From Sporobacter sp963675425 (lineage in GTDB: Bacteria; Bacillota; Clostridia; Oscillospirales; Oscillospiraceae), in assembly GCA_963675425.1 (NCBI GenBank), contig OY776214.1, positions 4,216,001-4,280,000 on the forward strand: a DNA stretch of 64,000 nucleotides, given 5' to 3'. The position numbers were made by a program, and so were the translations under genes. Below the pieces are notes generated by a model. It did not search any database, was not told the origin of the DNA, and saw nothing but the letters and a program-made list of their open reading frames with translations. How positions within the stretch are numbered: the stretch's first letter is position 1; each line of letters opens with the position of its first letter. This document shows positions 52,367 through 60,303 of this stretch, piece by piece.

Positions 52367-53611
52367 CTACTCCACGGACGAGGCGTCCATATGTAACAGC
52401 AGCGCATCCTCCGCGCAACTCTTACCAGATTCATACAGGTCGACTGTCACCTTGTAAATACGGTTTTGGCTGGTCTGTCCGCCGAGTGTGCTCGGAAGCG
52501 GAAGGGGCGGCGAGTTCCACGAACTAAAAAAGTTATATAAATACGTAGCGTTGGCATATTTGTATTTGATATTTGAATAAAGCGAAGCATAGATACGATC
52601 TCCCGGCTCTTTCCAGTTCGCGTTATTCTCATGCAGGATGATAGCCGGTTTGTTTTTCTCTGAATGATAAGCCGGGAACTTTTCCGGGATATTGTCGTAA
52701 TTCTGCCGGATCAGGTAAACATTCAGTTCGAGATTGGCCTCATTATCAATATCGATGATATCGGAGCCAGCCGCCGTGTTCAGGTTGGGATAATAAAAGA
52801 AGAACAAGCCGTAGTTGCCGCCCTGATTATATTCATCGCATAAGATTGGCACAGTGCGATCCCCATCATACGATTTGCCTTTATACTCCGTGTCGTACTC
52901 AAACAGCGCCTTGCTACTAATTTTAATCTTGCCGGTGTCCAGAATAGTTTTATTGAGCGTAATGGTGATTTTACGTTCCATGGTATTGATAAAATCCAGA
53001 AAGGACAGACTATCGATCTCCGCTTGAAGTGCCGCTATGACGCTTTCGTCCGCCTCGGCGGCCGCCATCATTGTTAGATCCATCTGAACTTGTCTCGTAA
53101 TGTCCTTCGCCACCTGCACATCCGGACTGTCAAGTGGCTCCGTAATCGGGGAAACGGCGCTCATGGGCTTGGCGTTTACGATTTCCTTCAAATTGACGTC
53201 TTGATAATCCCCGTCGGCTTTGACCGTGATTGCAGCATCGTATTTACCATTACTTACATTTTCAAGCTCGATCCTGTATTCGGCCCCGTCACCAACATCT
53301 TCCGTGGCGCTAGTCACCGGTGCGGCTGAGTCTCCTATGTAAAGAGCCGCGTTCCCGGCAATGTTTTCAAAATAATCGAGGGTATTATTACCTTTTATAT
53401 CAGCGATAATCTCACCAATATTCGTGGCCTCATAGGCCTCCAGCACATTTTGCGCGGCGACGGTCTGGCTTCTGATGTTCTGCGCCTTGGTCGACGTTCT
53501 GGCCGACGTGACGAAAGCGTGGGTGATCGGCACGGTGATAATCGCCAGGATGGTCACGCCGAGGAGAATCTCGACGAGCGAGAAGCCCTTGTGATTTTGC
53601 TTGATGCGCAT
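52367..53611 (-). CDS. Type IV prepilin-like protein, 414 residues
   Basis: The product starts MRIKQNHKGFSLVEILLGVTILAIITVPITHAFVTSARTSTKAQNIRSQTVAAQNVLE, with a clean prepilin leader (Gly-Phe, Glu5) and an N-terminal helix. At 414 residues it is about twice the size of usual minor pilins. The C-terminal part carries alternating charged and aromatic beta-type sequence (YDTEYKGKSYDGDRTVPILCDEY) with no recognised domain. It lies between the PilO-like gene and the PilX-like gene, with short gaps, in one operon. It is probably a large minor pilin exposed on the filament. Confidence 0.9.
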   Translation of the reverse strand: MRIKQNHKGFSLVEILLGVTILAIITVPITHAFVTSARTSTKAQNIRSQTVAAQNVLEAYEATNIGEIIADIKGNNTLDYFENIAGNAALYIGDSAAPVTSATEDVGDGAEYRIELENVSNGKYDAAITVKADGDYQDVNLKEIVNAKPMSAVSPITEPLDSPDVQVAKDITRQVQMDLTMMAAAEADESVIAALQAEIDSLSFLDFINTMERKITITLNKTILDTGKIKISSKALFEYDTEYKGKSYDGDRTVPILCDEYNQGGNYGLFFFYYPNLNTAAGSDIIDIDNEANLELNVYLIRQNYDNIPEKFPAYHSEKNKPAIILHENNANWKEPGDRIYASLYSNIKYKYANATYLYNFFSSWNSPPLPLPSTLGGQTSQNRIYKVTVDLYESGKSCAEDALLLHMDASSVE

Positions 53612-53648
53612 CGCCCCGCCTCCTTACCGCGCGGTTTAAAGCGACCGG

Positions 53649-54308
53649 TCAGCCGCCCATCGGCGCGTCGTTTCCGATATCGGTATACGGCACGTAGGGC
53701 TGGTGTTCTTCAATATCCCGGCCGGTGATGAAATATTTGTTAACGACCATGCTGCCTAAAATAAGGCCGGTCGTATTGTCATAGCTGAGTTCAATGGAAT
53801 TGAGAGATGTGACGTCTTCCTGACGGCCAATATAGTCTAAAGCCTGCTTCAGCTCGCCGTACGTCATCGCGCCCTCAAGCGTCGCCGTCAGCCCATACGC
53901 CGTCAGCTGGCGCGTTTGGACCGGCGCCTGATAATCCGTCATATCCTCAATGGCACTGATATCCGCGATGTAAAACGGCTCCTCAAAGGACAAGCTTGAT
54001 ATGCTGATATCCACATCGTCCTCCAGCGCCGTTGCCAGCATGATAAAATCCTCCGGCACCTGGGCACTGTAATAGCTTTTAAGCGCCTGAGATATTTTGG
54101 TTTTATCGCCCTCTATGCCGGCCTCATATTCTTCCGTATGGGCTTTATAACTCTCCAGCTCGTCAAGCCTGTCTGAAAGCTGCGCAATATCGCCGTTCAG
54201 TTTATCTGTTCGATCCGTATAATCCAGGTAGAACAGAAAATAAACGCCCAGAAAAATGACGAGTCCCAGAAGCATCAGTGAGTATTTTACGGTTGTTTTC
54301 TTTTTCAT
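53649..54308 (-). CDS. PilO-like type IV pilus alignment protein
   Basis: The 219-residue protein overlaps the end of the PilMN gene by four bases. It has one N-terminal membrane helix (YSLMLLGLVIFLGVYFLFYLDYT), then a coiled coil (DRTDKLNGDIAQLSDRLDELESYKAHTEEYEAGIEGDKTKI) and a ferredoxin-like alpha/beta domain (about 85-200). This is the PilO layout: single-pass, coiled coil and two small domains. Together with PilM-PilN it would form the inner-membrane alignment complex. The C-terminus ends in a short Gly/Pro-rich tail. Sequence identity to known PilO is low, so the call rests on layout and position. Confidence 0.82.
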   Translation of the reverse strand: MKKKTTVKYSLMLLGLVIFLGVYFLFYLDYTDRTDKLNGDIAQLSDRLDELESYKAHTEEYEAGIEGDKTKISQALKSYYSAQVPEDFIMLATALEDDVDISISSLSFEEPFYIADISAIEDMTDYQAPVQTRQLTAYGLTATLEGAMTYGELKQALDYIGRQEDVTSLNSIELSYDNTTGLILGSMVVNKYFITGRDIEEHQPYVPYTDIGNDAPMGG

Positions 54309-55969
54309 TGCTCCAGTGCCTCCACGTCGTTTTCTGCCGGCGCGTTGGCTTCCCCGCTATCGGCAGAGGATGCGCCCGGCGCCGTATCGGCCGTTTCGTT
54401 GGAAGCAGCAGTACTATATGTACAATCGACAGAAAAGCTCACGACCTTTATGCCGGCCTCATCCTGCTCATCCGTCAGCTCGCCGACAACGATGCGTTCA
54501 ATGGAGCCAAAACCACGCAGCTGCTGGATCGTCTTGGCCGCCGCCAGCTTGGACGTCACCGTAATGTTCATGCTGATGCCCTCCGGCGTACAGCTGGCCG
54601 CCATGATATTGACCTCCGCGGGCATGTTTTCCTCCAGCTCCCTGATAAACTCCAGAAGCTCATCGTTCGGGGACCCCGTCATCTGATCCATGACATTGAG
54701 ATCGTCCAGATATTTGTTATACGCAATAAAAGCGTTATAGATATTTTCCGTGTAGGCGATAGCGTCTACCTTTTTTTTCAGTGTGCTCTGCTCGTCGAGC
54801 GCTTGCTGATAATTAAGGTAGGCGTTGGCCGACAGGCCGAACGCGCCGAGCAGACATACGGCAAAAAGCGTCACGCCCAACGATATGGACTCTTGCTTTT
54901 TCCGCTTATCTTTTTTCTTTTTTGAATACTTTTCAGGTATGAGATCCACCGGCTCAATGGCGCAGCCCAGGCAGGATACGTATTGCGGAAGCTGGGCAGC
55001 CAGGCCGCTGGAGGCCGATACCTTTTCCACCCGCAGCATCACCGAGACCGGCAGGCCCGTCGATTCGGCAATCGCGTTTTTCAACCCGACAACCGGCGCG
55101 CCGACGCCGGTCAGAACGATTTGTTCAATAGGCGTCTCCCAGTTGGCGGAATTGAAATAGTCTGCAATGCGGGTGATGTTTCCAACAAGGCGGGACAGGT
55201 TTTCGGTCAGCTCGCTCATGGGTGACAGCTGGCCGTAATCCGGCATGAAATATTCCGAGCTGAGCTCCTTGACGGAGGCCAGATAGTCCTCCGCTTCTTT
55301 ACCAGCGGCGCTCATGTACGCGTAGGTATAATCATCGATGCCGCTGGGGAACATGCGCTGCATAAGCATCTTATTTTTTCGTACGACCGTCGTAATGGAT
55401 GCGATACTGTCAATGTCGACATACATCGTAACGCCATCACACGGCTGCGTGCCGAGAAGCCTGTACTGGCTGTTGCCGGCATAGTCAATCGCCTGGATTT
55501 GATAACCCAGAATCGTGGCCAGTGAAAAATACTCTTCGAGAATTGTAATGGGCGCGGCCATAACAAGCACTTTGCAGCCGGCGTCCTGGCCGGCCATCTT
55601 CCGGTCCTGAAGCGTATAGGCGATCTGATAATTGGTCATATCGACCGGGAAATAATCGGAGGCATTGGCTTCCACAAGCGCTTTTATCTTGTTGTCCCGG
55701 ACAGGCGGTAAAATCACCTCACGTGTTGCAACACGTGAGGATGTGATTGTAAAGATGACCTTTTTATTCTTGAGCCCCGCCTTGCGGAGGTTTTCCCGGA
55801 TGGTTTCCGCGACAGCCTCAAGATCGTTGATCTCGCCGTCGGTCACGGCGTCCGGAGGCGTCTGGAACATGGCGCAGCCCGTCACCTTACGCGCGCCGCC
55901 GCCCATATTCGTCTCACAGACCTTGATCAGACTTTCGCCGATTTCGATCCCCAGTATTTTTGTTGCCAT
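54305..55969 (-). CDS. PilM-PilN fusion of the type IV pilus alignment complex
   Basis: ATG 55969 (MATKILGIEIGESLIKVCE) is chosen; an upstream in-frame GTG at 55984 has no suitable ribosome binding site. The 554-residue protein has an actin-like PilM domain (about 1-340) with the ATPase-type LGIEIGESLIKV motif, VFTITSSRVATREVILPPVRDNK and SGLAAQLPQYVSCLGCAIEP. A lysine-rich linker (SKKKKDKRKK) and one membrane helix (ISLGVTLFAVCLLGAFGLSANAYL, about 365-388) follow. The remaining part is a PilN-like coiled coil and fold (NMPAEVNIMAASCTPEGISMNITVTS). PilM and PilN are usually separate and interact through PilN's N-terminal tail, so the fusion makes that contact permanent. Confidence 0.88.
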   Translation of the reverse strand: MATKILGIEIGESLIKVCETNMGGGARKVTGCAMFQTPPDAVTDGEINDLEAVAETIRENLRKAGLKNKKVIFTITSSRVATREVILPPVRDNKIKALVEANASDYFPVDMTNYQIAYTLQDRKMAGQDAGCKVLVMAAPITILEEYFSLATILGYQIQAIDYAGNSQYRLLGTQPCDGVTMYVDIDSIASITTVVRKNKMLMQRMFPSGIDDYTYAYMSAAGKEAEDYLASVKELSSEYFMPDYGQLSPMSELTENLSRLVGNITRIADYFNSANWETPIEQIVLTGVGAPVVGLKNAIAESTGLPVSVMLRVEKVSASSGLAAQLPQYVSCLGCAIEPVDLIPEKYSKKKKDKRKKQESISLGVTLFAVCLLGAFGLSANAYLNYQQALDEQSTLKKKVDAIAYTENIYNAFIAYNKYLDDLNVMDQMTGSPNDELLEFIRELEENMPAEVNIMAASCTPEGISMNITVTSKLAAAKTIQQLRGFGSIERIVVGELTDEQDEAGIKVVSFSVDCTYSTAASNETADTAPGASSADSGEANAPAENDVEALEQ

Positions 55970-56054
55970 CGCCTCAGCCCCCACTCCTATCTGATAAAAA
56001 ACGCTGATGTTACGGTATTTTTAAAAAAAACATGCCGAATGGCAGTTTTTTGAA

Positions 56055-56819
56055 TCAGCAAAATAAAAACATCCCAAGATACCAATTAATAATGTAGCCG
56101 CCCCAAAGGACGGCTGTAAAAACGCCGGCTGACAGGTACGGCCCCATAGCCAGCACCGATCCTTCGCCTTTTGCGGCCATTCGTATGAGATGAATGACCG
56201 ACCCTAATATACAGCCAATAATAAACGCGACGATAATGAGCTTCCAGCCGAGTATCAGGCCGCACACGGCCATCAGCTTGACGTCGCCGCCGCCGATGCC
56301 CCGGCCTCCGCTGACCAGAAATATAATGAGCAGCAAAGCGCTCACGGCAAAAAAGCCGATGACGTATAAAGACCAATTTGACAGGTCCGTCGCCAGGCGC
56401 GCGGCGCCGACAATGAGCAAAAACACATTAAAGCCCGGCGGGATTTCATAGGTCCTAAAGTCTATGACGCTCAGCGCTAAAAGCGCTGAGGTCATAGAGC
56501 AATAGAGAAGAGTTTCAACAGATAATCCGTATCGTATGTAGATTAAGACGTACGCGATGCCGGTCGCCGCTTCAACAAGGGGATATTGAGCGGAGATCGG
56601 ATTTTTACAGCCGGAGCAGCGTCCCCTCAAAACAAACCAGCTGAAAAGCGGTATCAGCTCGTACCCTTTGAGCCGCTTGCCGCATTTTGTACAGTGGGAA
56701 GGCGCCGTTACAACGCTCTCGCCTACCGGAACCCTTAGGATCAGGACATTTAAAAAGCTGCCGATAATTAGGCCGATTAGCGCGACAACTATGTAACAAT
56801 ACGCTGAACCTGGAAGCAT
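56055..56819 (-). CDS. pilD: Prepilin peptidase (PilD-type)
   Basis: The 254-residue protein starts at ATG 56819 behind AAAGGATG. The N-terminal DiS_P_DiS cysteine domain is present, with CTKCGKRL and CSGCKNPIS pairs (residues about 40-80) that bind zinc. The peptidase part has the two catalytic aspartates in SVIDFRTYEIPP (first Asp) and GGGDVKLMAVCGL (second Asp, GGGDxK). Seven or eight hydrophobic segments are visible. It cleaves the leaders of the pilin and minor prepilins encoded around it and methylates the new N-terminus. It directly follows the major pilin gene. Confidence 0.96.
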   Translation of the reverse strand: MLPGSAYCYIVVALIGLIIGSFLNVLILRVPVGESVVTAPSHCTKCGKRLKGYELIPLFSWFVLRGRCSGCKNPISAQYPLVEAATGIAYVLIYIRYGLSVETLLYCSMTSALLALSVIDFRTYEIPPGFNVFLLIVGAARLATDLSNWSLYVIGFFAVSALLLIIFLVSGGRGIGGGDVKLMAVCGLILGWKLIIVAFIIGCILGSVIHLIRMAAKGEGSVLAMGPYLSAGVFTAVLWGGYIINWYLGMFLFC

Positions 56820-56870
56820 GAACCGGCATCCTTTCGTGTGCTAAATAGGATAACTCGTTTACTGCATATG

Positions 56871-57353
56871 TTATCCTTCCGCTGCGGGGGAAGCAACGTA
56901 GTCAGGGTCATCCGTCGGTAAACCAGACCAAGCGCCCGTTACGGAACCGTCAGTATGATCAATCGTTATCGTATAAGCTGCGGGACTGTATGCGTTTGAC
57001 GTTACTTTTCTGATATTCCAGTTGTCTCCAATCGTTTCCACGAGTTCTGTCGTCAGGGCTCCCGGCAATCCCGCGGCCGTGGTACCGTTTGCATTAAAGG
57101 TGATTGTCAGATCAGAGGGCCCATTTGAAACAGCTTCAGCTACAGTCTCTTCGGTCATAGCGACTTGGACGGCCGTCAGAAGCTGGTCGGCGTTTGCTTT
57201 ATCGGCAGACTGTCTGGATTTATCAACGTACTTGATGTACTGGGGAGCGAGGATCGCCACGAGCACAGCCATGATCGCAATGACGATGATGAGCTCGACC
57301 AGGGAGAAACCTTTGTTTCCTATTTTTCTTTTTTTGTTCAGGAATTTCATCAT
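56871..57353 (-). CDS. pilA: Major type IV pilin
   Basis: The 160-residue protein starts at ATG 57353 (or the adjacent ATG 57350) behind AAGGTAG. The leader MMKFLNKKRKIGNKG is followed by FSLVELIIVIAIMAVLVAILAPQYIKYVDKSRQSADKANADQLLTAVQ: prepilin cleavage site, Glu5 and the long N-terminal helix. The globular domain is short and beta-rich (DLTITFNANGTTAAGLPGAL) with a C-terminal ADGSVTGAWSGLP-type hairpin. Size and position, first gene after a c-di-GMP riboswitch, indicate the major subunit. The last residues are Ala/Glu-rich and no disulfide pair is present, which differs from many Gram-negative pilins. Confidence 0.93.
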   Translation of the reverse strand: MMKFLNKKRKIGNKGFSLVELIIVIAIMAVLVAILAPQYIKYVDKSRQSADKANADQLLTAVQVAMTEETVAEAVSNGPSDLTITFNANGTTAAGLPGALTTELVETIGDNWNIRKVTSNAYSPAAYTITIDHTDGSVTGAWSGLPTDDPDYVASPAAEG

Positions 57354-57500
57354 AATAATAACTACCTTCTTTCATCACACATTAATTTTAATCGCCCGCT
57401 TGTCAGATTTTGCGTGATAATAGCGCAACGTGCCAGGCTCCCCTTCCATCCGCGCGTTTATCGCCTCACAAAAGCCTTTGATCCGGCCCGCCTGGCGTCG

Positions 57501-57532
57501 GGAGGTTTTTTGATGGACATCAAAAAACCTCC
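57501..57532 (-). promoter_or_regulatory. Second hairpin competing with the riboswitch terminator
   Basis: On the minus strand GGAGGTTTTTTGATG (57532 to 57518) and CATCAAAAAACCTCC (57515 to 57501) pair perfectly over 15 bp. The 5' arm is the 3' arm plus the U-run of the terminator at 57522-57555, so the two structures exclude each other. Confidence 0.6.
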
Positions 57533-57555
57533 TTACCGAATTCGGAAAGGAGGTT
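57522..57555 (-). terminator. Rho-independent terminator of the c-di-GMP riboswitch
   Basis: AACCTCCTT and AAGGAGGTT enclose CCGAATTCGG and are followed on the minus strand by TTTTTTG. It lies 15 bases after the aptamer and before pilA, so ligand binding can be coupled to transcription. Confidence 0.85.
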
Positions 57556-57570
57556 AAAAACCGTATACCC

Positions 57571-57662
57571 TTCAATTTCGGCAACTGGCAACCTTAGCGA
57601 AAAGCCTTAGGCCCTTAGTTTTGCGTCCCTGCCTTTCAGCAGGTTTGCTATTATCGATTGAA
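57571..57662 (-). promoter_or_regulatory. Cyclic di-GMP-I (GEMM) riboswitch aptamer upstream of pilA
   Basis: Read on the minus strand, it matches the class I consensus: GCAAACC, a stem CCTGC-TGAAA-GGCAGG with the GAAA-type loop, the strictly conserved GGGACGCAAA, then GGGCCTAAGGC, a short TTTTCG loop arm, GTTGCC and the closing GTTGCCGA. An outer P1 (TTCAAT/ATTGAA) encloses it. A terminator follows at 57522-57555, so binding of c-di-GMP probably changes read-through into pilA and the eight genes after it. The direction (on or off) cannot be deduced safely. Known class I switches go either way. Confidence 0.93.
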
Positions 57663-57832
57663 ATTTTATAATTATCTTTGACAGTCAAAAAGGTACCACA
57701 ACAAATTGGCTGTGTCAAGGCATTTATCCCACTTTTTCTCATTTTTCGGGGCTTTATGTAAGAATTTTGTGAAAATAACGGGAATCATGTCTTTATTTTA
57801 GCTATTATGTATACTTTCCCAGTGTGAAAACC

Positions 57833-59047
57833 TCAGATATTCTGCAGACTTCCGTACATTTGGGCCATCGGCGAGATAATGGAAATGATAATCGTACCGA
57901 TAATAATGGCCAATAAAATGATAATGGCCGGCTCCAGCGCCGCCATGAGCGACTGTGTGGAAATTTCCACTTCCTCGTCGTAATAGTCGGCCAGCTTGTC
58001 CAGCATGTCTTCAACATTTCCGGACTCCTCACCGATTTTCAGCATATGGCAAACCAGCGCCGGAAACAGCCCGACGCGCTCTAAAGGTTCTGACAGAGAA
58101 GTGCCCATTGAGACGCTTTCCCGGGCATCTAAGATGGCTTCCTTGTAGTAGATGTTCGACATGGTGTTGGAGGTAATCTCCAGTGCCTCGATGAGCGGCA
58201 GGCCGGCGGCCAGAAGCGTTGACAGTGTGCGCGCAAGCCGAGAGCACGCTGTTTTAACGGTCAGCTTTCCGATAAGCGGCAGCTTCATGGCGAGTTTCCC
58301 GAACACATGCCTGCCGGCGTTTGTCTGGCTGAAATAACGAAGAAACAGGACCAGCACAACAATGCCGGCGCCAACAAAGTACCAATAGCTCTGCATAAAC
58401 TTGCTCAGCGTAATGACAAACAGCGTGATCCCCGGCAGCGTCGCGTCCAACTCGTCAAACATCTGCTGGAAGGTTGGCACGACAAACGTGAGCATCGCCA
58501 TGACGACTATAATCGCCACAACCGTAACAACAGCCGGATAAATCGACGCCTTCTTGACGAGCGCCTTGAGCCGGGCGTCCTTTTCAAACTGGCTGGCCAT
58601 CCGTGAAAATGAGACGTCCAGACTGCCGGAGGCTTCCCCCGCCTCCACCATGGTGATAAACATTTCCGTAAAAACCTTTTTATTGATGCGCATGGCTTCG
58701 GCCAACGAGTCGCCCTTTTCAACAGCCGTCTTCGCTTCAGAAATAGCGTTTTTCAGTATCTTATTTTCCGTTTGCAGCGTGAGCATCTCCAAAGCGTCGA
58801 TGACTGTAACGCCGGCATCAATAATGCTGACAAACTGGCGGCAGAAAATGCTCAGGTCCCGTGCTTTCGGTTTACCGCCGATTTGAATATTGATGTCCCG
58901 CGTCATGAGGTTCTGCTCGCCAACGGAGAGCACCAGCAGTCCGTCCGCCTTTAATAAATCGCGGGCCTTCTCCGGCGTCTCCGCTTCAATAGAGCCTTTT
59001 TTATCACGGCCGGCCGCGTCGACGGCCATATAGCTGTAAGCTGCCAC
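57833..59047 (-). CDS. pilC: Type IV pilus platform protein PilC (GspF family)
   Basis: GTG 59047 (VAAYSYMAVDAAGRDKKGSIEAET) is preceded by AAGGAGGCG at the best spacing; the longer frame from 59122 has no signal. The 404-residue protein has the two T2SSF domains (about 70-190 and 275-395) with FCRQFVSIIDAGVTVIDALEML, GEASGSLDVSFSRMASQFEKD and HMLKIGEESGNVEDMLDKLADYYDEEV. It has three main membrane segments, including YPAVVTVVAIIVVMAMLTFVV and PAIIILLAIIIGTIIISIISP. It is the inner-membrane platform of the pilus machine, acting between PilB and the pilin. It lies directly before the riboswitch. Confidence 0.95.
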   Translation of the reverse strand: MAAYSYMAVDAAGRDKKGSIEAETPEKARDLLKADGLLVLSVGEQNLMTRDINIQIGGKPKARDLSIFCRQFVSIIDAGVTVIDALEMLTLQTENKILKNAISEAKTAVEKGDSLAEAMRINKKVFTEMFITMVEAGEASGSLDVSFSRMASQFEKDARLKALVKKASIYPAVVTVVAIIVVMAMLTFVVPTFQQMFDELDATLPGITLFVITLSKFMQSYWYFVGAGIVVLVLFLRYFSQTNAGRHVFGKLAMKLPLIGKLTVKTACSRLARTLSTLLAAGLPLIEALEITSNTMSNIYYKEAILDARESVSMGTSLSEPLERVGLFPALVCHMLKIGEESGNVEDMLDKLADYYDEEVEISTQSLMAALEPAIIILLAIIIGTIIISIISPMAQMYGSLQNI

Positions 59048-59106
59048 CTGATCGCCTCCTTCATGGCATCTTTTGGGGTAAAGCCTTCTACGGATAAATG
59101 GGTTAA

Positions 59107-59125
59107 AGCATGGCAATGCCATGCT
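59107..59125. other. Small palindrome between pilT and pilC
   Basis: AGCATGGCA-A-TGCCATGCT sits in the 90-bp gap between the pilT stop and the pilC start. It is not followed by T on the minus strand, so it may be a processing or stability element rather than a terminator. Confidence 0.45.
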
Positions 59126-59137
59126 TTTATGCCGATG

Positions 59138-60193
59138 TCACATCAGGCGTTTTGTCACGTAGGCGAGATCCTGCGCATGGCGGATGGCTTCCGCGCTGCT
59201 GATAGCATGCCGGGCGTAAAGCTCACAGATGGCGTCGTCCATCGTCTGCATGCCGGCCTTTTTATTCGTCTGAATAACGGTAGGAATCTGAAACGTCTTG
59301 GATTCCCGGATGAGGTTGCGGATAGCGTTATTGATATGCATGACCTCAACCGCCGCGCAGCGGCCCTTGCCGGTCCGGCGCATGATGAGCTGCTGTGAAA
59401 CGACGCATACAAGCACGTCGGCCAGCTGTGTGCGGATCTGCTGCTGCTGGTACGGCGGAAACACGTCAATGATGCGGTCGATCGTATTGGCAGAGCCAAC
59501 CGTATGGAGCGTTGAAAAGACGAGATGTCCCGTTTCGGCGGCCGTAACGGCAATGGCAATGGTCTCAAGGTCCCGCATTTCGCCGACGAGAATGACATCG
59601 GGGTCCTCGCGGAGCGCCGCGCGCAGACCGCTGGCGTAGCTCCCCGTGTCTGATCCGATTTCCCGCTGGTTGACAATGGATTTTTTGTGCCGGTGGAGAT
59701 ATTCGATCGGGTCTTCCAGCGTAATGATATGGTATGGGTAGTTCTCGTTGAGCACGTTGATGAGCGAGGCCAGCGTCGTCGACTTGCCGCTCCCGGTCGG
59801 CCCTGTGACGAGGACAAGCCCTCGTTGCTTTTTCACGATGTCCACAACGCTCCCCGGGATACCGAGCGTCTCAGGAGACGGTATATCAAAGTTGAGAATA
59901 CGCACCGCAACGGCGATACTGCCCCTTTGGAGAAAAACGTTGACGCGAAAGCGCCCCAGCGTCGGGATCGAATACGCCAGGTCTACCTCGCCCTTTTTTT
60001 CGAGCTGCGCCCGGTACTTTTCGTTCAGGATTTCGTAAGCGATTGTTTTCGTGTCATCCGGAAGCAGCTTCCCCTCGCCAAGTGGGACAAGCGCGCCGTC
60101 AATCCGCGAGATGGGCGGCATTCCAACAGTAAAGTGAATGTCGGAAGCCCCCCGCTCAACAGCTTTAATGAGGATATCGTTAAAAGTATCCAT
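59138..60193 (-). CDS. pilT: Type IV pilus retraction ATPase PilT
   Basis: ATG 60193 (MDTFNDILIKAVERGASDIHF) follows GGATGGTGG, giving 351 residues, the normal PilT length. It has Walker A VTGPTGSGKSTTL (about 128-140), the Asp box TLEDPIEYLHR, Walker B DPDVILVGEMRDLET and the His box GHLVFSTLHT. The PilT-specific AIRNLIRE motif near the C-terminus is also present; it is required for retraction in Gram-negative PilT. It hydrolyses ATP to depolymerise the pilus, permitting twitching or DNA uptake. It lies about 110 bp after pilB. Confidence 0.96.
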   Translation of the reverse strand: MDTFNDILIKAVERGASDIHFTVGMPPISRIDGALVPLGEGKLLPDDTKTIAYEILNEKYRAQLEKKGEVDLAYSIPTLGRFRVNVFLQRGSIAVAVRILNFDIPSPETLGIPGSVVDIVKKQRGLVLVTGPTGSGKSTTLASLINVLNENYPYHIITLEDPIEYLHRHKKSIVNQREIGSDTGSYASGLRAALREDPDVILVGEMRDLETIAIAVTAAETGHLVFSTLHTVGSANTIDRIIDVFPPYQQQQIRTQLADVLVCVVSQQLIMRRTGKGRCAAVEVMHINNAIRNLIRESKTFQIPTVIQTNKKAGMQTMDDAICELYARHAISSAEAIRHAQDLAYVTKRLM

Positions 60194-60303
60194 AGCCACC
60201 ATCCATTCCATCCGCGCCCGCGCTCGGTTGCCCGTTTATCGCCGTACGCGCACCAACCGTCCCCGTTCATGGCGGATGCAATAATAAATCTTTGTCGCCT
60301 AGC

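Noticed and set aside
57375..57584. Small open frame between the riboswitch and pilA
   Set aside because: It starts within the aptamer, runs through the terminator and has no ribosome binding site.
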